From the NCBI RefSeq assembly GCF_003434305.1, contig NZ_QKKX01000080.1, forward strand, positions 1 through 64,000: 64,000 nt of DNA, read 5' to 3'. Shown piece by piece: positions 24,448-32,541 of this stretch. Origin of the DNA: Micromonospora sp. MW-13. GTDB lineage: Bacteria; Actinomycetota; Actinomycetes; Mycobacteriales; Micromonosporaceae. The stretch's first letter is position 1, and every line of letters starts with the position of its first letter. The notes beneath the pieces were generated by a model. That model saw nothing but the letters and a program-made list of their open reading frames with translations, did not search any database and was not told the origin of the DNA. A program made the translations under genes and the position numbers.

Positions 24448-27400
24448 GTGACCACCAGTGTGCTGTCGGTGTCGGCCAGGGACACCGGATGCCTCACCGA
24501 CATCTCCCGGGCACTGGAGTCGGCGGCGCCCGGCGACACCGTCGCGGTACGCCCCGGCGTGTACCGCGAGGCGCCGCTGTTCCGCCGGAACGTCGTCCTG
24601 GTCGCCGAGGACGGCCCGGGCACCGTCACCATCGAGGTGCCCCCGGGCGGGGCCATCCTGGCCGCCGGGGGCGAGGTCCTGATCCAGGACATCGCCATCC
24701 GTGGCGGCGACGAGCGGATGCCGCTGCTCCAGGTGGCGGCCGGCCGGGTTCGCCTGGAGGCGTGCACCGTCGACGCCACGGCGGCGGCCGCGATCCACGT
24801 GCGCGGGGGCACCGTGGAGATGCGCGGCGGCGCGATCAGCAACTCCGGCGGGGCCGGCGTGGTCCACGAGGCCGGCGCGGGCGAGTACACCCGCGTACGG
24901 ATGAGCGGCATCGCCAAGTGCGCGATCATGACGGCCGGGTCGAGCGCCCCGGTGTTCCGGGACTGCACGTTCACCGGGGTCGCGGAGGCGGCGCTCCTGG
25001 CCGTGGGCGCCAGTGCTCCGCGCCTGGAGGACTGCCGCATCGACGAGGTCGGCCAGTACGCCGTCGTCGCGCAGCAGGCCGCCCGGCCGTACCTGACCGG
25101 GACCACGGTGTCCGGCGGCGAGGTCGGGCTGCTCGTCAGCGACCGGGCGACCCCGGTGCTGGAGCGCTGCGAGATCCGGGACGCCCGGGTGCACGCCGTG
25201 GTGACCATGGGGCAGGCGGCGCCCGCGCTCTCCGACACGCGCGTCACCCGGGCCCGGGGCCACGGCCTCGACTGCCGGGACACCTCCGCGCCGCAGCTGA
25301 CCAACTGCGAGGTGCGTGACTGCGGCGCGGCCGGGGTGGTGGTCAACGGCACGGCGACGCCGCACCTCACCGGGGGTACCGTGGCGGACTGCGCCGACGC
25401 TGGGGTGTTCCTGACCGGCCGGTCGAAGGCGCGGCTGGAAGGGGTCGGGGTCCGCGACGTCCCCATCGGCGTGGCGATCGAGCAGGAAGCCGACCCGCAC
25501 CTGCACGGCCTGACCATCGAGGGCGTCCGCTACGGCCTGCACGCGACCGGCGGAGCCGGCCGGTTCTCCAACGGCCAGGTCACCGGGGCGCGGACCGCCG
25601 GGGCGAAGCTCGCCGACAGCGCGACCACCGTGCTGTCCAACTCCCGGATCACCGGCTGCCGGGTCGGCGTGGAGGTGGCCGGGAACGCCCGGCCCACCCT
25701 GTCCTCGATGGCCGTGGAGGAGTCGGGTGGGGCGGGCGTGCGGACCGGCGGCCCCAGCGCGGCCACCCTGTCCCGCAGCCGGATCAGCGGCAGTCGCGGC
25801 CCGGGGATCCGGGCCGGCGCCGGCAGCACCGTCACCGCCACGGACTGCGAGATCGTCGGCAACCAGGGGCCGGGTGTCGTGGTGGAGACCGACGCACCGG
25901 TGCGGCTCCACGGCGGGGTGGTGCGTGGCAACGGCGGCGTCGCCGTGGACGCGCCGAGCCCGACCGCTGCAGTCGAGTTGTCAGGAGTGGGCACCGGCCA
26001 CAACGGACGCCCGATCTCCCTCCCGCCGCCCGGGGCCGGGCGGCCGGACGCACCGGGGGCCGACGCCCCGAAGTCCGCTCCCGCCTTGACCGGAGGCACC
26101 GGGTCGGACGTCACCCCGCCCGGGAAGCTGACCGGTGCCCGCCCGTCGGGCCCGCCGTCCGACGTCGGGTCATCCGCTCCGGCGGTGCCCGCCGGCGGCG
26201 GTCCCGGTCCCGGTGACGGGCCGCCGAGTGGCGGCGCGACGGGTGGCGGTGGGGAACCGGACGGGCCGGTGGCCGCGCTGCTGCGCGAACTGGACGGACT
26301 GGTCGGCCTGGCCGGCGTCAAGCACGAGGTGGCCACCCTGGTCGGGCTCAACCAGATCGCCAAGCGTCGCCGGGAGGCCGGGCTGCACGTACCGCCCATG
26401 TCCCGGCACCTGGTCTTCGCCGGGCCGCCCGGCACCGGTAAGACCACCGTGGCCCGCATCTTCGCCCGGATCCTGGCCACCCTCGGGGTGCTCTCCAGCG
26501 GGCAACTGGTCGAGGTGTCCCGCAGCGACCTGGTCGCCGAGCACGTCGGCGGCACCGCGGTGAAGACCACGGCCCGGTTCGAGGAGGCCCTGGGCGGGGT
26601 GCTGTTCATCGACGAGGCGTACACGCTCTCGACCGGCGGGGGCGGCGGCCACGACTTCGGCCGGGAGGCCATCGACACCCTGGTCAAGCTGATGGAGGAC
26701 CACCGGGACGAGGTGGTCGTGGTGGTCGCCGGCTACACCCCGAACATGCGTACCTTCCTGGCCGCCAACCCGGGTCTGGAGTCCCGTTTCGCCCGTACCA
26801 TCCAGTTCGACAGCTACTCCGACGACGAACTGGCCGAGATCGTCGAGCGGCTCTGCCGCGCCCACCACTACGCGCTGGAGTACGAGACGCGGCAGGCCCT
26901 GGTGCGTCACTTCAGCGAGATGCCCCGCAACGAGACCTTCGGCAACGCCCGGGTGGGGCGGCAGGTCTTCGAGGACATGCTGGGGCGTCAGGCGTACCGG
27001 CTGTCGAACAACCCGCAGGCCCCGGACCTCGAACTGGCCCGGCTGCTGCCGGAGGACCTGGGCGACCAGGCGGCTGCGCCGTCGGCGGCGGCCGGCGTGG
27101 CGCAGGCCGTCCAGGACCTGCTCGGCAAGCTGAACGCGATGGTCGGCCTGGACGCGGTCAAGCGCGAGGTGACCGACGTCATCGACCTGATCGCCTCCAC
27201 CGAGGCCCGGACCCGGGCCGGCCTGCCCGCTCCGACGATCTCCCGGCACCTGGTCTTCGCCGGGGCGCCCGGCACCGGCAAGACCAGCGTGGCCCGACTG
27301 TACGGGCAGCTGCTCAACGCGATGGGTGTGCTGCGCACCGGGCAGCTCGTCGAGGTCTCCCGGGCCGACCTGGTCGGCGAGTACGTCGGACACACCGCCG

Positions 27401-27912
27401 TCAAGACCACCGACGTGGTCAACCGGGCGCGCGGCGGCGTGCTGTTCATCGACGAGGCGTACGCGCTGGCCGGCCAGGGCAACGACTTCGGTCGGGAAGC
27501 CATCGACACGCTGGTGAAGCTGATGGAGGACCATCGGGACGACATCGTGGTGATCGCGGCCGGGTACACCGGGGACATGCGCCGGTTCCTGGCCAACAAC
27601 GTCGGGCTGGCCTCCCGGTTCAGCCGGCAGGTCCCGTTCGAGTCTTACACCGCCTCGGAACTGGTGTCCATCGTGCAGACGCTGGCCCGCGACAGCGGCT
27701 TCGACTTCAGCAACGACTGCCTCCCGGTGCTGTCGGAGCACTTCGACAGCCTGACCCGGGACGAGACCTTCGGCAACGGCCGGTACGCCCGCCAGTTGCT
27801 CGAACGCACCATCACCAAGCAGGCCAACCGGCTGCGCCGCTCGGCCGCACCGACGGTCGACGACATGCGCCAGCTGTACGCGGCCGACGTACGGGCAGCC
27901 CTGGCCGCCTGA
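24448..27912 (+). CDS. Beta-helix protein fused to two EccA-like AAA+ ATPases
   Basis: This encodes 1,154 aa from GTG 24448, preceded by aaggag at 7 bases. An ATG at 24337 overlapping the previous stop would add 37 Pro/Arg-rich residues. Residues 1-520 are a right-handed parallel beta-helix of about 22-residue coils (repeated G-x-x-V, S-x-x-P-x-L-x-x-C units). A Pro/Gly linker leads to two CbxX/CfxQ-type AAA+ modules with Walker A GPPGTGKT at 659 and GAPGTGKT at 939. Each is followed by VLFIDEAY as Walker B. EccA of type VII systems has one such ATPase behind TPR helices. Here the module is doubled and the TPRs are replaced by a beta-helix. It is likely a cytosolic chaperone-ATPase for substrates. 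Confidence 0.85.
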   Translation: MTTSVLSVSARDTGCLTDISRALESAAPGDTVAVRPGVYREAPLFRRNVVLVAEDGPGTVTIEVPPGGAILAAGGEVLIQDIAIRGGDERMPLLQVAAGRVRLEACTVDATAAAAIHVRGGTVEMRGGAISNSGGAGVVHEAGAGEYTRVRMSGIAKCAIMTAGSSAPVFRDCTFTGVAEAALLAVGASAPRLEDCRIDEVGQYAVVAQQAARPYLTGTTVSGGEVGLLVSDRATPVLERCEIRDARVHAVVTMGQAAPALSDTRVTRARGHGLDCRDTSAPQLTNCEVRDCGAAGVVVNGTATPHLTGGTVADCADAGVFLTGRSKARLEGVGVRDVPIGVAIEQEADPHLHGLTIEGVRYGLHATGGAGRFSNGQVTGARTAGAKLADSATTVLSNSRITGCRVGVEVAGNARPTLSSMAVEESGGAGVRTGGPSAATLSRSRISGSRGPGIRAGAGSTVTATDCEIVGNQGPGVVVETDAPVRLHGGVVRGNGGVAVDAPSPTAAVELSGVGTGHNGRPISLPPPGAGRPDAPGADAPKSAPALTGGTGSDVTPPGKLTGARPSGPPSDVGSSAPAVPAGGGPGPGDGPPSGGATGGGGEPDGPVAALLRELDGLVGLAGVKHEVATLVGLNQIAKRRREAGLHVPPMSRHLVFAGPPGTGKTTVARIFARILATLGVLSSGQLVEVSRSDLVAEHVGGTAVKTTARFEEALGGVLFIDEAYTLSTGGGGGHDFGREAIDTLVKLMEDHRDEVVVVVAGYTPNMRTFLAANPGLESRFARTIQFDSYSDDELAEIVERLCRAHHYALEYETRQALVRHFSEMPRNETFGNARVGRQVFEDMLGRQAYRLSNNPQAPDLELARLLPEDLGDQAAAPSAAAGVAQAVQDLLGKLNAMVGLDAVKREVTDVIDLIASTEARTRAGLPAPTISRHLVFAGAPGTGKTSVARLYGQLLNAMGVLRTGQLVEVSRADLVGEYVGHTAVKTTDVVNRARGGVLFIDEAYALAGQGNDFGREAIDTLVKLMEDHRDDIVVIAAGYTGDMRRFLANNVGLASRFSRQVPFESYTASELVSIVQTLARDSGFDFSNDCLPVLSEHFDSLTRDETFGNGRYARQLLERTITKQANRLRRSAAPTVDDMRQLYAADVRAALAA

Positions 27913-27942
27913 CCCAGTAGCGACGAGAGAAGGTGCCCGGAG

Positions 27943-28452
27943 ATGCCGGTAGTGAGTTTGAGCGGTACGTGGCGGATCATGGTGGTGGGCAAGGAGTCCC
28001 TCTACGCGCAGCGGCTGGTGTTCTCCGGCGACGTCCAGAAGATCCTCGAACTGGAGGTCGGGACGTCGGCGTCCGCGAGTGGGCGGCGCTGGAGGCTGCG
28101 GTTCGAACACCACCGCGGGGACGGCGTCTGGCGGCCGAACGTCTCGGTGGAGGCGGGTGCCATCGTCCGGTGCGGCAACGAATTCCAGCGGCTGATCGCG
28201 ACGAAGGACGTGTACTGGACCGGTGACCGCGGACACGACGACCTGAAGCTGCTGCTCACCCGGCCGGCGTCGGCGGGTGCCCCGGAGGAGGGAGTGGGCG
28301 GGGAGCCTTTCGCCGTCGACGTCAACCTGCACGGGCTGCCGGACATGCCGGTGCTCCCGTCGATGGACGGCGCGGATGTGACGCCGGAGAGGCTGCGGTC
28401 GTACAGCGAGCCGGGGTCGGCGGGAACTCCCCTGCGGAGACGGTCCTTCTGA
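27943..28452 (+). CDS. Small unknown protein between EccA-like and EccC
   Basis: This encodes 169 aa. It is mostly beta-strand in pattern (GTWRIMVVGKESLYAQRLVF, RRWRLRFEHHRGDGVW, NEFQRLIATKDVYW), with an Arg-rich end. There is no signal peptide or membrane segment. The family is not recognised. It sits in line 30 bases after the ATPase gene and 111 bases before eccC, so it is probably a cytosolic accessory of the secretion system. Confidence 0.65.
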   Translation: MPVVSLSGTWRIMVVGKESLYAQRLVFSGDVQKILELEVGTSASASGRRWRLRFEHHRGDGVWRPNVSVEAGAIVRCGNEFQRLIATKDVYWTGDRGHDDLKLLLTRPASAGAPEEGVGGEPFAVDVNLHGLPDMPVLPSMDGADVTPERLRSYSEPGSAGTPLRRRSF

Positions 28453-28563
28453 TCGCCGCGGGCCCCGGCTCGCCCCGCCCGGCCGACGGCGTTTCCGGAA
28501 TCGCGCGGTGCGAACAGTATCGATCCCGGTACCGGTCAACCCTTTCCGGCTCGCAGCCGTGTA

Positions 28564-31500
28564 GTGGATGTGAGCACCAGACCTTTCCGGCGGCCGGCCC
28601 GCCGCAACGGACCCGAGCTGCCGCACGGCGAGATCACCCTGCAGGAGCCGCCGGTCGTCCCGGAGGTTCAGCCCGCCGGATTCCGCTCGCTCGGGATGGT
28701 CCTGCCGAGCCTGCTGATGACCGGCGGGTTCATGTTCATGATGATGAGCAACTCGCTCAGAGGCCCGATGGGCATGGTCATGCTGGTCATGATGGGCGGC
28801 GGCATGCTGGCCATGGCCGTGTTCCAGATGACGATGACCGGCGGCAACCGCAAGCAGCAGATCAACGGCGACCGGCGTGACTACTTCCGCTACCTGTCCC
28901 AGACCAGGGCGCAGGTCCGCCAGTACGCGGCGGAACAGCGGGACGCGCTGGCCTGGCGGCACCCCGACCCGGAGTCGCTGTGGTCGCTGGCGATGACCAG
29001 CCGGCTGTGGGAGCGCCGACCGACGCATCCGGACTTCGGCGAGATCCGGGTCGGCACCGGCGCCCAGCGGCTCGCGGTGCGTATCACCCCGTTGGACACC
29101 AAGCCGGTGGAGGACCTGGAACCGGTGTGCGCCAAGGCGTTGCGCCGGTTCATCAAGGCCTACACGACCGTGCCCGACCAGCCCGTCGCGCTGTGCCTGC
29201 CCGGCTTCGCGCACGTGCGGATCAGTGGCGACCGGGACGTGGCGCGGGGCATGGTGCGCGCCATGCTCGCCCAGTTGGCCACCTTCCACGCCCCGGACGA
29301 GCTGCGGCTGGCCCTCTGCGTCGGCGCCGAGCAGGCCGAGCAGTGGGAGTGGGCCAAGTGGCTGCCGCACGCCAAGCACGCCACCGACGTCGACGTGGCC
29401 GGGCCGGTACGGCTGTTCGGCACCACCCTGGAGGAGGTGGAGCGGCTGCTGGGCGCGGAGTTCGCGGGCCGCTCCCGGTACGACGACGACGCCCAGCCCT
29501 CCCGCGAGGAACCGTTCGTCGTGGTGGTCTGCGACGGCGGCGTCATCCCGCCGGGCGCCCGGCTGACCGTCGCCGGGTACCGCAACGCCGTCCTCGTCGA
29601 CTTCGACGGCCGTGGCCTCGCCGACGGGGACAACGTGCTCAACCTGGAGGTGTCCGCCACCGACGTGGAAATGATCGAGAAGGATCACGTGGGCCGGGAG
29701 GTGCGCACCCGGCTCGCCGCACCCGACCACCTGGACCTGCCCCGGCTGCGGACGCTGGCCCGGATTATGGCCCGGCACGCCACCAAGGTCACCGGCGAGC
29801 AGCCGGCCAGCGGGCTCAGCGCCGTCCTCGACCTGCCGGACCTGCTGGACATCCCCGACCTGGACACCTTCGACCCGCGTGCCCGGTGGGAGTCCTGCTC
29901 GCCCGCCGGCCGGCTGCGGGTGCCCATCGGGGTGGCCGCCGACGGCTCCCCGATCGAGCTGGACATCAAGGAGTCCGCCGAGGGCGGGATGGGGCCGCAC
30001 GGCATGCTCATCGGCGCCACCGGGTCGGGCAAGAGCGAACTGCTGCGCACCCTGGTCCTGGCCCTGGCGGCCACGCACTCCTCGGAGACCCTCAACTTCG
30101 TGCTGGTGGACTTCAAGGGCGGCGCCACCTTCGTCGGGCTGGACCGGCTGCCGCACGTCTCCGCGCTCATCACCAACCTGGCCGACGAGGCCGCGCTGGT
30201 CGACCGGATGCAGACCACCCTCCAGGGGGAACTGGTACGCCGGCAGGAACTGCTGCGCAGCGCCGGCAACTTCACCTCGGCGCGCGACTACGAGAAGGCC
30301 CGCGCCCAGGGTGCCGAACTCGACCCGCTGCCCACCCTGTTCGTGGTGGTGGACGAGTTCAGCGAGCTGATCGCGGCCAACCCCGAGTTCATCCAGCTGT
30401 TCGTGATGATCGGTCGGCTCGGCCGCTCGCTCGCGGTGCACCTGCTGCTGGCCTCGCAGCGCCTGGAGGACGGGCGCATCCACCAGTTGGAGGGCCACCT
30501 GTCGTACCGCATCGGGCTGCGTACCTTCTCCGCGATGGAGTCGCGGGCCGTCATCGGCGTACCCGACGCGTACGAGCTGCCGGGCGATCCGGGCAACGGA
30601 TACCTGCGCTCCAGTGTCACCAGCATCACCCGGTTCAGGGCCGCGTACGTGTCCGGCCCGCACCGGGTACGCAGCACCGGGCTGCACCGCGAGGTGATCG
30701 CCAGCCAGGTGGTCGCGTTCACCGCCGGGGCCGCCGCGCCCGCCGTCCCGGCGCCGCGCCCGCCCTCGGACCCGACACCGGACGAGCCGACCGACACCGG
30801 CACCACCGTGCTGCACGCGCTGGTGGACCGGCTGGTCGACCAGGGTCCGCCAGCACACCAGGTGTGGATGTCGCCACTGGAGGACGCGCCGACCCTGGAC
30901 GACGTGCTGCCGCCGCTGTTGCCCGACCCCGAGCACGGGCTGCGTCCGATCGACACCGGCCAGCAGGGGTACCTGCAGGTGCCGGTCGGTCTCATCGACA
31001 AGCCGTTCGAGCAGATGCGCGACCTGCTCGTGGTGGACCTGGCCGGGGTCGGCGGGCACGTGGGTGTGGCCGGCGGACCGCAGAGCGGCAAGAGCACCCT
31101 GCTGCGGTCGCTGGTGTGCGGGCTGGCCCTGACCCACTCGCCGCGACAGGTGCAGTTCTACTGCCTCGACTTCGGCGGCGGTTCGCTGGCCGGGCTGACC
31201 GGCCTGCCCCACATCGGCGGGGTCGCCGGTCGGCACGAACCGGAGCGGGTGGGCCGCACGGTGGCCGAGGTCCGCTCGATCCTCGTCGAGCGGGAACGGC
31301 GCTGCGCTGATCTGGGCATCCACGGCCGGGACGCCTACCGGCAGGCGCAGGCCGACGGTCGCATCCCGGAGGACCGGTTCGGCGACGTGTTCCTGGTCGT
31401 GGACGGGTGGTTCGTGCTGCGCCAGGAGTTCGAGCCGGCCGAGGAGATGGCCCGGGACATCGCGGCCCGTGGCCTGAACTACGGGATCCACGTGATGATC

Positions 31501-32541
31501 ACCATGGGCCGCTGGTCGGAGCTGCACATGTCGATGCGGGACAAGATCGGGACCCGTCTCGAACTGCGCCTGGGCGACCCGGTGGAGTCCGGGATCGACC
31601 TGCGTGCGGCGGCCCAGGTGCCCCGTCGGCCGGGGCACGGGCTGACCGATGCGAAGCTGCACTTCCTCGGCGCGCTGCCGCGCATCGACGGCGTCCAGTC
31701 GGCCGACGGGCTCGCCGCGGCCACCGAGCACCTGGTGTCCGCAGTGGCGGACAACTGGGCCGGGGAACGTGCCGCCGCGGTACGCACCCTGCCGGCCTCG
31801 CTGCCGATGGCCGAGCTGCCGGCGCCGCAGGACGCCCGCATCGCGCTCGGCGTGGACGAGGACCAGCTCGCGCCGGTGTGGCACGACTTCCGGGCGATGC
31901 CGCACCTGACCGTGCTGGGGGACACCGAGAGCGGCAAGACAAACCTGCTGCGTCTCATCGTCCACGCGATCGTCGCCAGCCACACCCCGGCCCAGGCGCG
32001 CATCATGGCCGTCGACTACCGGCGGCAGCTCTTCGATGACGTGCCGGCCGCGTACCGGCTCGGCTACTCGGTCTCGGCGGACAGCACCCGGGACACCGCC
32101 GCCGAGGCGCTGGCCGGGCTCCGGCCGCGGGTTCCCGGCCCCGACATCACCCCGGAGCAGCTACGCGCCCGCGACTGGTGGTCCGGCCCCGCGCTGTACG
32201 TCCTGGTCGACGACTACGAACTGCTCGCCGGGCCCGACAACCCGTTGGCCCACCTGACCCCGTTGCTGCCCCAGGGCGGCGACATCGGGCTGCACGTGGT
32301 CGTCGCGCGGGCCGCGGCCGGGGCGATGCGGCTGTCGATGGACCCGCTGCTGCGGCGCATCCAGGAACTGAACACCCCGGACGTGGCGCTGTCCTGCCCG
32401 CCGACGGAAGGCCCGCTGCTGGGTAACACCAGGCCGCGTCCGCTGCCCCCGGGTCGGGCGCTGCTGTGCACCCGGCGTGGCAGCCGGCTGATCCAGACGG
32501 CACTGGTACCCGCGCCCGTGCCCACCGGGGCCAGCCGATGA
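28564..32541 (+). CDS. eccC: Type VII secretion ATPase EccC
   Basis: This encodes 1,325 aa, the length of undivided EccC. Two transmembrane helices lie near 43-63 and 67-88, in unusually Met-rich sequence. Three FtsK/SpoIIIE ATPase domains follow, with Walker A motifs GATGSGKS at 484, GGPQSGKS at 837 and GDTESGKT at 1119. Walker B of domain 1 is TLFVVVDEFSE. Domains 2 and 3 end their Walker B strands as VFLVVDGW and LYVLVDDYE, without the catalytic Glu at the usual place, which matches the degenerate later domains of the family. It powers export and binds C-terminal signals of Esx substrates. Its stop overlaps the next start (ATGA). Confidence 0.95.
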   Translation: MDVSTRPFRRPARRNGPELPHGEITLQEPPVVPEVQPAGFRSLGMVLPSLLMTGGFMFMMMSNSLRGPMGMVMLVMMGGGMLAMAVFQMTMTGGNRKQQINGDRRDYFRYLSQTRAQVRQYAAEQRDALAWRHPDPESLWSLAMTSRLWERRPTHPDFGEIRVGTGAQRLAVRITPLDTKPVEDLEPVCAKALRRFIKAYTTVPDQPVALCLPGFAHVRISGDRDVARGMVRAMLAQLATFHAPDELRLALCVGAEQAEQWEWAKWLPHAKHATDVDVAGPVRLFGTTLEEVERLLGAEFAGRSRYDDDAQPSREEPFVVVVCDGGVIPPGARLTVAGYRNAVLVDFDGRGLADGDNVLNLEVSATDVEMIEKDHVGREVRTRLAAPDHLDLPRLRTLARIMARHATKVTGEQPASGLSAVLDLPDLLDIPDLDTFDPRARWESCSPAGRLRVPIGVAADGSPIELDIKESAEGGMGPHGMLIGATGSGKSELLRTLVLALAATHSSETLNFVLVDFKGGATFVGLDRLPHVSALITNLADEAALVDRMQTTLQGELVRRQELLRSAGNFTSARDYEKARAQGAELDPLPTLFVVVDEFSELIAANPEFIQLFVMIGRLGRSLAVHLLLASQRLEDGRIHQLEGHLSYRIGLRTFSAMESRAVIGVPDAYELPGDPGNGYLRSSVTSITRFRAAYVSGPHRVRSTGLHREVIASQVVAFTAGAAAPAVPAPRPPSDPTPDEPTDTGTTVLHALVDRLVDQGPPAHQVWMSPLEDAPTLDDVLPPLLPDPEHGLRPIDTGQQGYLQVPVGLIDKPFEQMRDLLVVDLAGVGGHVGVAGGPQSGKSTLLRSLVCGLALTHSPRQVQFYCLDFGGGSLAGLTGLPHIGGVAGRHEPERVGRTVAEVRSILVERERRCADLGIHGRDAYRQAQADGRIPEDRFGDVFLVVDGWFVLRQEFEPAEEMARDIAARGLNYGIHVMITMGRWSELHMSMRDKIGTRLELRLGDPVESGIDLRAAAQVPRRPGHGLTDAKLHFLGALPRIDGVQSADGLAAATEHLVSAVADNWAGERAAAVRTLPASLPMAELPAPQDARIALGVDEDQLAPVWHDFRAMPHLTVLGDTESGKTNLLRLIVHAIVASHTPAQARIMAVDYRRQLFDDVPAAYRLGYSVSADSTRDTAAEALAGLRPRVPGPDITPEQLRARDWWSGPALYVLVDDYELLAGPDNPLAHLTPLLPQGGDIGLHVVVARAAAGAMRLSMDPLLRRIQELNTPDVALSCPPTEGPLLGNTRPRPLPPGRALLCTRRGSRLIQTALVPAPVPTGASR

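Noticed and set aside
26170..31983. A 1,937-codon open frame on the minus strand
   Set aside because: It is antisense to the AAA+ ATPase gene and eccC, whose motifs are clear, and shows the same shadow composition.
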